NCBI GenBank assembly: GCA_900769545.1
Contig: CAAGGZ010000043.1
Span: forward strand, 1-17,604
Direction of reading: 5' to 3'
Origin: Clostridia bacterium
GTDB lineage: Bacteria > Bacillota > Clostridia > Christensenellales > Borkfalkiaceae
Length of the DNA stretch: 17,604 nucleotides
Every line of letters begins with the position of its first letter. The first letter of the stretch is position 1. The notes beneath the pieces are model-generated. The model was given only the letters and a program-made list of their open reading frames with translations. It was not told where the DNA came from and ran no database searches. Shown piece after piece: positions 7,204-13,230 of this stretch. A program made the position numbers and the translations under genes.

Positions 7204-8484
7204 ATGGCAGAGAAAATTATTAACGTATCGATTATCGGGCTTGGCGGCAGGGGCGGCGAAGCGTATGGCAGATATTTGATTACGCAAAAGGATAAATTTA
7301 AAATTACGCATATTTGCGATATCAATCCCGTGCGTTTGGAAAAATACGGCGAAACGTTTGGCGTTGCGCCGGAAAATAGATTCGACAGCGAGGACGCTTT
7401 CTTTGAAAAGAAGCATAGCGACGTTTTGTTTATTACGACGCAGGACAGAATGCACGTCCGTATGGCGAAAAAGGCGCTCAGCCTCGGTTATGATATTGTG
7501 CTTGAAAAGCCGATTTCCGACGACGTAGAGGAATTGAGAGAACTCTCCCGTTTGGCGCATAAAAAGCAAAGAAAGGTTATGGTATGTCACGTGCTTCGCT
7601 ACACGGTTATGATGAGAAAACTCAAGGAAATTTTAAACAGCGGAGCGATTGGGAAGCTCATCTCCATTGACCATACCGAAAACGTCGTGTATTGGCACGA
7701 AGCGCATTCCTACGTGAGAGGGAATTGGAGAAACAGAGCGCTTGCAACGCCTATGATTATGGCGAAATGTTGTCACGATTTGGATTTGTTGCAGGATTTT
7801 GTCGGCAGTAAATGCAGATCGGTGGCTTCGATGGGCAGTCTTGCTTATTTCAAGCCTGAATTTAAGCCCGAGGGCGCAGCGGACAGATGTGTAAACTGTA
7901 AATACGTGGACAGTTGTACATACAGCGCAAAAAATATTTACATACAAGGTTGGTATAACGTTGGCAAGCCGCTCAACACCTTCCCGTTTAATTTGATTAC
8001 GGACGTATATCCCACCACGGAAGAAGCGTTGATGCAATCCATTACCTACGGTCCCTACGGGAGATGTGTGTTTGCGTGCGATAACGACGTAGTGGACAAT
8101 CAAACGGTGATTATGCAATTTGAAAACGGCATTACGGCAACGCTCAAAATGGAAGCGTTTGTGAAAAACGGCGGCAGAGATATTCGTTTCTTCGGGACGG
8201 ACGGGGAGCTTGAGCTCCGCGAAGGCGAAGGTACGATTACCTTGAAAAAGTACCGTGAGGCGGACACCGTTTGGAGAATTAACGAGTTGACGAACGATTT
8301 GGAAGGTCACGGCGGCGGCGACCACAGAATGATTGACGAGCTTTACGAGATTATGACGGGGAACGAGCCTAAAGTGGCGACTTCTCTTGACGAGTCTATT
8401 GAAAGCCATTATATGGCGCTTGCAGCGGAGGAATCTCGCTTGAAGGGCGGTCAACTTATTGAGTTGGCGATGTATAGAGGATAA
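7204..8484 (+). CDS. Gfo/Idh/MocA-family oxidoreductase (Gfo1)
   Basis: A 426-residue NAD(P)-dependent sugar or sugar-derivative oxidoreductase of the Gfo/Idh/MocA family. The Rossmann domain begins with GLGGRGGEAYG (about residues 11-21). The EKP motif with the catalytic lysine is at 101-103, and CCHDLD at 189-194 holds the expected active-site histidine (His191). A cysteine cluster, C229-x2-C232-x5-C238, continues into YSAKNIYI, and two further cysteines lie at 288 and 292; all are conserved in Gfo2, suggesting a bound metal or a structural knuckle. The C-terminus has GHGGGDHRM and SIESHYMALAAEESR. No signal peptide, so cytoplasmic. The start is supported by AAAGGAG 6 nt upstream. It has its own promoter and probably a monocistronic message, because the next gene runs the other way. 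The substrate is unknown; oxidation of a hexoside to a keto-sugar is one family activity. Confidence 0.92.
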   Translation: MAEKIINVSIIGLGGRGGEAYGRYLITQKDKFKITHICDINPVRLEKYGETFGVAPENRFDSEDAFFEKKHSDVLFITTQDRMHVRMAKKALSLGYDIVLEKPISDDVEELRELSRLAHKKQRKVMVCHVLRYTVMMRKLKEILNSGAIGKLISIDHTENVVYWHEAHSYVRGNWRNRALATPMIMAKCCHDLDLLQDFVGSKCRSVASMGSLAYFKPEFKPEGAADRCVNCKYVDSCTYSAKNIYIQGWYNVGKPLNTFPFNLITDVYPTTEEALMQSITYGPYGRCVFACDNDVVDNQTVIMQFENGITATLKMEAFVKNGGRDIRFFGTDGELELREGEGTITLKKYREADTVWRINELTNDLEGHGGGDHRMIDELYEIMTGNEPKVATSLDESIESHYMALAAEESRLKGGQLIELAMYRG

Positions 8485-8513
8485 AAAAACGAGCTACCTT
8501 TCGGTAACTCGTT
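8482..8513 (-). terminator. Terminator of araC2
   Basis: Read on the minus strand, AACGAG...CTCGTT with an inner TACC/GGTA stem (11 pairs with one mismatch; arms 8488-8498 and 8503-8513) is followed by a T-run (8482-8489 as A on the plus strand). It starts 4 nt beyond the araC2 stop. On the plus strand no T-run follows the stem, so it would end Gfo1 transcription only weakly. Confidence 0.85.
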
Positions 8514-8517
8514 GCGG

Positions 8518-9342
8518 TCAAGAATGACGATACTCGCTCGGGGTTTTTCCATAGAATTTTTTAAAGGCTTTCATAAAGATGACTTCATCGGAAAATCCTA
8601 CGCGGAAAGAAATTTCCTTGACGCTCAATTCACTGTTTTTTAACAGGCGGAGCGCTTCGTTCATTCGTAGCGTATTCAGATAACTTTTAACAGTCATGCC
8701 TTCCTCCCGATGGAAAATCTTACAAAGGTAGGAATGGCTGACGTGTACCATACGGCACAGGGCGTCCACGTTGAACTCGGCGGATTGGTAGTTTAGCTCC
8801 ATAAAGCTCTTGGCGTTATCCACAAACGGCACTTTTTTGTGCTTGAGGGAGTCCTCGGACAAACAGTTTAAGATGCTGTAAAAACAGGACAGCGCGGAAT
8901 AATACTTCACGGAGCCGGTTTCGGCGATTTCGTGAAAGAGTCTTTTAAACAGCGAGTAGCTTTCACTTTCGGGGACGTGCGTTATAATGGGGGAGTTGTC
9001 GTATATCTCCTCAAAATAGGCGCTTGCCAAATTTCCCCCGAAATCAAACCAAAAATATTTCCACGGGTCGTTTTTGTCGGGTAGGTATTTAATGTTTTCA
9101 TTTGTCGGCAGTAAAAAATACTGTCCGCTCTGGATACGGTAGCATTTACCGCGGAAATACAAAATGCCTTTGCCGCGAAGTACGTAGTGAAGGGTATAAA
9201 AGGGTTGCTTACGAAAGAAACCGATTTCTTCAACGTACTGAAAATCGTCATATCCAACGCTTTCAATGCAAAAATCGGGATAAAACCGATTGAATTTCAA
9301 AGCGAACGCTTTTTCTTTTAAAATATCATTAAGTTTATTCAT
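8518..9342 (-). CDS. AraC-family transcriptional regulator (araC2)
   Basis: A 274-residue AraC-type regulator. The N-terminal cupin-like sensor shows YTLHYVLRGKGILYFRGK followed by SGQYFLLPT and WKYFWFDFGG. The C-terminal double helix-turn-helix (NVDALCRMVHVSHSYLCKIF; SVKEISFRVGFSDEVIFMKAF) ends in the canonical GKTPSEYR. ATG 9342 is chosen over ATG 9360 because the upstream ATG lies inside the spacer of a perfect promoter (9349-9377). The chosen ATG has no ribosome site and sits where transcription should begin, so translation is probably leaderless. The gene is divergent from the Gfo2 transport operon and convergent with Gfo1. The paired repeats between the divergent promoters are its likely operator. 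The ligand is unknown. Confidence 0.9.
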   Translation of the reverse strand: MNKLNDILKEKAFALKFNRFYPDFCIESVGYDDFQYVEEIGFFRKQPFYTLHYVLRGKGILYFRGKCYRIQSGQYFLLPTNENIKYLPDKNDPWKYFWFDFGGNLASAYFEEIYDNSPIITHVPESESYSLFKRLFHEIAETGSVKYYSALSCFYSILNCLSEDSLKHKKVPFVDNAKSFMELNYQSAEFNVDALCRMVHVSHSYLCKIFHREEGMTVKSYLNTLRMNEALRLLKNSELSVKEISFRVGFSDEVIFMKAFKKFYGKTPSEYRHS

Positions 9343-9348
9343 AGTTCC

Positions 9349-9377
9349 ATTATAAAACATTTTTTTGATTTTGTCAA
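9349..9377 (-). promoter_or_regulatory. Perfect consensus araC2 promoter
   Basis: On the minus strand: TTGACA (9377-9372), a 17-bp spacer, then TATAAT (9354-9349). All 12 bases match consensus. The last -10 base is only 6 nt from ATG 9342, so the first transcribed base should be at or within about a base of that ATG. Confidence 0.88.
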
Positions 9378-9388
9378 TAGTAGAATAA

Positions 9389-9418
9389 AAAATGACAGTA
9401 AAAAGAAAGAAAATGACA
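9389..9418 (+). promoter_or_regulatory. AraC-type operator: two direct repeats 21 bp apart
   Basis: AAAATGACA occurs at 9389-9397 and again, identically, at 9410-9418. The 21-bp period (two helical turns) is typical of AraC-family half-sites. The second copy touches the Gfo2 -35 box, where AraC activators normally act. The first lies 12 bp from the araC2 -35 on the other strand. One bound dimer could activate the operon and control araC2 itself. Confidence 0.72.
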
Positions 9419-9447
9419 TTGCAAATAAAAATGCCTCATAGTATAAT
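9419..9447 (+). promoter_or_regulatory. Predicted promoter of the Gfo2-transport operon
   Basis: TTGCAA (9419-9424), a 17-bp spacer, then TATAAT (9442-9447). Transcription should start near 9454, giving a leader of about 35 nt. The -35 is imperfect and abuts the AAAATGACA repeat, fitting an activator-dependent promoter. Confidence 0.85.
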
Positions 9448-9488
9448 GAACGTGACTTAAAAAAACGAAGAAAGGAGCTATTTTTAAG

Positions 9489-10766
9489 ATGAAAGTAAAA
9501 ATTTTGACAATGTCTATTATTGGTGTAGGGGCGCGAGGCGGAGAGGCCTACGGTCGCTATATACATAAATGTTCTGACAAATATAAGATTACGAACCTTT
9601 GCGATATTAACAAGGAGCGTTTGAAAAAGTACGGCGAAGCGTTTGACGTGCCGGAAGAAAACCGCTTCCTTTCCGAGGAGGAGTTTTTCCAAAAAAAGCG
9701 CAGCGATATTCTTTTGATTGGCACAATGGACCGTCAACACGTTGCGATGGCGGAGAAAGCGCTCAGCCTCGGGTATGATATTTTGTTGGAAAAACCCGTT
9801 TCGGAGGACGTGAACGAGCTTCGCAGTCTTGTCAAAAAGGCAAAAGAAACAGGATGTATCATTATGGTATGCCACGTGCTTCGCTACACGGTTATGATAA
9901 ATAAGCTGAAGCAAATTCTCGACGAGGGCGGTATCGGCAGATTGATTTCTATGGACCAAACGGAAAACGTTGTGTTCTGGCACGAGGCGCACAGCTTCGT
10001 CCGTGGAAATTGGAGAAACAGCGAAGAAACTTCGCCTATGATTTTGCAAAAGTGCTGTCATGACTTGGACTTGATTCAGTATTTCATTGGCGCGAGATGT
10101 CAGTCGGTAGCATCTATGGGCAGCTTAGCGTATTTTAAGCGTGAGAATCAACCGAAGGGGGCTTCGGATAGATGTACGGAGTGTTCGTTTATCGAAACCT
10201 GTCCATACAGCGCAAAGCGCGTCTATATCGATTTGTGGAAAGAATACGGCAGCCCTGAAAACGTTTGGCCTATGAATGTGGTGACGGACGCATATCCTTT
10301 GACGGAGGAAGCGCTCTACGAGGCAATTCACGTCAACCGTTACGGCAGATGCGTATTTGCTTGCGATAACGACGTAGTGGATAATCAAACGGTAATTATG
10401 CAGTTTGAAAACGGTGTAACGGCAACGCTCAAAATGGAAGCGTTTACCAAGAAAGGCGGCAGAGATATTCGTTTCTTTGGAACAGAGGGCGAGCTTTCGC
10501 TCGACGAGGTTGGCGATACCATTACGCTGAGAAGATATTTTAGCGAAGATAAGGTTTGGAAGCTTAGCGAACTTACCGATGATTTGGAAGGACACGGCGG
10601 CGGCGACCACAGAATGTTGGATAAGCTGTACGAGGTTGTGGCGGAAGGAAATACGGCAGTCAATACGAGTATTGAAAACTCGGTTGAGAGTCATTATATG
10701 GCGCTTGCGGCGGAGGAATCAAGACTTGCAGGCGGTAAATTGGTTTCATTAGAAAAATATAGATGA
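9489..10766 (+). CDS. Gfo/Idh/MocA-family oxidoreductase (Gfo2), paralogue of Gfo1
   Basis: A 425-residue paralogue of Gfo1, about two-thirds identical by eye along its length. It has GVGARGGEAYG near the N-terminus, EKP at 101-103, CCHDLDL with the active-site histidine, the cysteine cluster C229-x2-C232-x5-C238 at exactly the same residue numbers, and GHGGGDHRM plus SVESHYMALAAEESR at the end. It is therefore a probable NAD(P)-dependent, cytoplasmic sugar or glycoside oxidoreductase. The AAAGGAG at 9471-9477 is 11 nt before ATG 9489, slightly far; ATG 9510 is possible but would cut the first strand of the Rossmann fold. It is the first gene of the operon holding the surface proteins and ABC transporter, which suggests it acts on what that transporter brings in. 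Substrate differences from Gfo1 cannot be read from the sequence. Confidence 0.92.
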   Translation: MKVKILTMSIIGVGARGGEAYGRYIHKCSDKYKITNLCDINKERLKKYGEAFDVPEENRFLSEEEFFQKKRSDILLIGTMDRQHVAMAEKALSLGYDILLEKPVSEDVNELRSLVKKAKETGCIIMVCHVLRYTVMINKLKQILDEGGIGRLISMDQTENVVFWHEAHSFVRGNWRNSEETSPMILQKCCHDLDLIQYFIGARCQSVASMGSLAYFKRENQPKGASDRCTECSFIETCPYSAKRVYIDLWKEYGSPENVWPMNVVTDAYPLTEEALYEAIHVNRYGRCVFACDNDVVDNQTVIMQFENGVTATLKMEAFTKKGGRDIRFFGTEGELSLDEVGDTITLRRYFSEDKVWKLSELTDDLEGHGGGDHRMLDKLYEVVAEGNTAVNTSIENSVESHYMALAAEESRLAGGKLVSLEKYR

Positions 10767-10788
10767 AAAAATAGCAGGAGGAAACAAG

Positions 10789-13230
10789 GTGAGTAAGAAG
10801 TTTTTTGGATTAAAAACATTGCTTGCATTTGGCGCAACCATTTGTTTGGCTGTAGCTATCGGCGTTTCGGTCGGCTCGCAAAAGGAATATATAGCGCAGG
10901 CGGAAGAAACAACGAGTGAAATGAGTACGGAAGTCAAGCGCATTGAGAACTGGGAAGACGGTCAAACGCTCATGGTTCATTTTACGGAATCGGATTATAT
11001 GACGGCTCCTTGGGATACGAATAGCAATGCGGCCTACCATTGGTATTTGTCGGACTATTTATCCGGCGACGAGTTGACAAAGTTTTATTCGCTGAACGGT
11101 CAGTTGGCGTATGAGGACAAGGGTACTTACAATATGCCCAACGCGCTTTTGACGAAGAATTTGGACGCTTATAATTACGGCGAATATATAACCATCAACG
11201 GTAAATCGCTTAGCGAGTATGGCAGCCATTCGTTGATGGCGAATAAAGCTACCCGTGTGCATAGTCTTGGGATTCAAGTGGGCGCAACTGTGCTGAACGC
11301 GGCGAGCGAGATTGTTTTTAAAGCAGGTTGTACGATTCCTACGTTGGAATACTCCTATTTCGGGGTAGGCGAATACTCCGCTCTTGTTTTGCAGGAAGAT
11401 TTCTACTTCCGTCTTGTAAACGGCGCGTGGGCAAGACACTATCCTTTCGAAGGTTATGAAGATGGGGTAGAATACGACGGCGCGGTGGAATACCTTTATA
11501 CAAGACAGTCGACCGAAAGCTTCTATGGCTATCCCGAAGCGTATACGTCTTCGATTAGAGACACGTTGGCGAATTTGGGACTTGGCGGCGACGAAGGAAC
11601 GTCTTTGATTTCGGACGTAAATACGCAGAAAGGCAATTTGATGATTATCGATTTCGTCAATCCCATCGATACGACGGAGTTTGGCGCAATTAAGCTGAAG
11701 ATGTACTGTAACTATGCGAGAACGTTGGCTACTTACAATGCTTATACGGTTACAGCGGAGAGCAAAGGCGAGGTTTTGGAAACCTTTACCCATGGCGGAG
11801 GCACGAAAGAGCTCATGTTGCTCAGCTCTCTTTATGCGGACGAAAACGGTATGGTGGACAGACTTGTATTCGAGTTTACGAACGACCGCTACGTGGATCC
11901 TGAAAAACCGGAAACCATTGATCATAACCAGATGTTCCTTACGGCGTTCAGCGTAGGAAAATACTCTTTGACGACGTCGGTGTATGATGGTTCCTTGTTG
12001 ATGTTAGAGGATGAGGACAATTATAATTGGTCTTTCCGTTTTAATAAGCGCGGCGAATTTAACGACGCTACGTTGGATACGGACAAGGTATTGATTAACG
12101 GTGCTTCGCTTACGGAAATCAACAGCCAAGAAGAAAATATTCAAGCAAAATGGGTATCTGTGCAGGGTATTTACCAAATCAATTTCACCATTCCCAAGGC
12201 ATACGAAGGTTTGGGCGCGATTGTCAATGCAGATTTAAACTTCTACGGTAATAAAATCGAGGTCTTGGAAGGCTTGCCCTTCCCGAATGGAGAAGACGTG
12301 TTGGAAAGAACGTACACCTATCACCTTTTCGGTAAGGAAAGCTTTGTAGACGGCGATTTGATAAGCGATTATAAGGAAACGAAATTAGCTTCCATCGATT
12401 GGATGATCGATCCCACGGCAACGGATAATATCACTTTGTTCCTTTCTTTCGATAAAAAGATTGCGGCGCAGGTTTATTATCACGCTTGCGAAACGGAAGC
12501 TTGGAGAGAAACGGCACTCTACGACGCAGGCTTGTATGATAAAGAACTTTCGAAAGCGTTTATCGCAGGCGGCTTCAAATCAGCACTTTACGATTGCTTG
12601 TATATTAACGGAAAATCGATTGGTGAAATTCACGCAAGAGACGAATGGGCTACGTGTGTACTTATGCAATACGGCCAAGCAGGCGCGCATGTTATCAGCG
12701 TATCTGTCGATTCCAGATCGGCTACCTATGCGGAATTGTTGCCTTTGTTTGAAAGCGGCGAAGACGTGACGATTGAAGTAAAAGCGGGAATGACGTTCAC
12801 CACGGGTGTGAGAACGGAAACGAGTTTCTGTTTCGTTTTGAAAAACGGCGAATTTATTTTGCAGACGGCTGATGCGGAAGCTACCGTATTTTTCAACGGT
12901 GTGAAGGTGGAACAGGGCGCTGCGTTTATTTCGGAAGTAAAGGTGTTGCAGTCCAGTATTTACGTAGAGGGCGCAAGCAGCTACACGGTTACGGAAACGC
13001 GCGAAGGCTCGCTTGTAACGTTCGTGGTTGCGTTTGAAAACGGTGAAAGCGTTACGTTTACGGTGGAAGAACAAATCACCAACGAAGTGCCGCAGGATAG
13101 CGCAGATAGTTCAAGCGGCTTGACGAGCTGTTTGTCCAGCGTATCTACCGTATGGGGCGGTGTGGCATTGATTGCTTCGGCAGTAACGGTTTTGATGAGG
13201 AAAAAGAAAGATGAAGAAAATAATCAATAA
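10789..13230 (+). CDS. Secreted repeat protein with C-terminal membrane anchor
   Basis: I do not recognise a named family. The product has 813 residues from GTG 10789, with a strong AGGAGG 7 nt upstream. An N-terminal signal peptide (KK, then a hydrophobic stretch from 8 to 30) probably ends at AQA-EE near residue 38. The body contains three imperfect repeats, each opening with INGxS (136, 436, 606), followed by an IxxxxG segment (VFKAG at 176-180, IEVLEG at 490-495, IEVKAG at 662-667) and closing with an aromatic strand (FRLVNG, YHLFG, FVLKNG). These look like beta-rich modules. The C-terminus reads SSGLTSCLSS (Cys781), then a transmembrane helix at about 785-803, then RKKK, so it is anchored facing outward without an LPxTG motif. 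The next gene overlaps its end by 20 nt. A glycan-binding role is inferred only from context. Confidence 0.85.
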   Translation: MSKKFFGLKTLLAFGATICLAVAIGVSVGSQKEYIAQAEETTSEMSTEVKRIENWEDGQTLMVHFTESDYMTAPWDTNSNAAYHWYLSDYLSGDELTKFYSLNGQLAYEDKGTYNMPNALLTKNLDAYNYGEYITINGKSLSEYGSHSLMANKATRVHSLGIQVGATVLNAASEIVFKAGCTIPTLEYSYFGVGEYSALVLQEDFYFRLVNGAWARHYPFEGYEDGVEYDGAVEYLYTRQSTESFYGYPEAYTSSIRDTLANLGLGGDEGTSLISDVNTQKGNLMIIDFVNPIDTTEFGAIKLKMYCNYARTLATYNAYTVTAESKGEVLETFTHGGGTKELMLLSSLYADENGMVDRLVFEFTNDRYVDPEKPETIDHNQMFLTAFSVGKYSLTTSVYDGSLLMLEDEDNYNWSFRFNKRGEFNDATLDTDKVLINGASLTEINSQEENIQAKWVSVQGIYQINFTIPKAYEGLGAIVNADLNFYGNKIEVLEGLPFPNGEDVLERTYTYHLFGKESFVDGDLISDYKETKLASIDWMIDPTATDNITLFLSFDKKIAAQVYYHACETEAWRETALYDAGLYDKELSKAFIAGGFKSALYDCLYINGKSIGEIHARDEWATCVLMQYGQAGAHVISVSVDSRSATYAELLPLFESGEDVTIEVKAGMTFTTGVRTETSFCFVLKNGEFILQTADAEATVFFNGVKVEQGAAFISEVKVLQSSIYVEGASSYTVTETREGSLVTFVVAFENGESVTFTVEEQITNEVPQDSADSSSGLTSCLSSVSTVWGGVALIASAVTVLMRKKKDEENNQ

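Noticed and set aside
8482..8513. The hairpin as a terminator for Gfo1 on the plus strand
   Set aside because: No T-run follows the stem on the plus strand. The T-run exists only on the minus strand, for araC2.
9358..9360. ATG 9360 as the araC2 start
   Set aside because: It lies in the spacer between a perfect -35 and -10, so it would not be in the transcript from that promoter.
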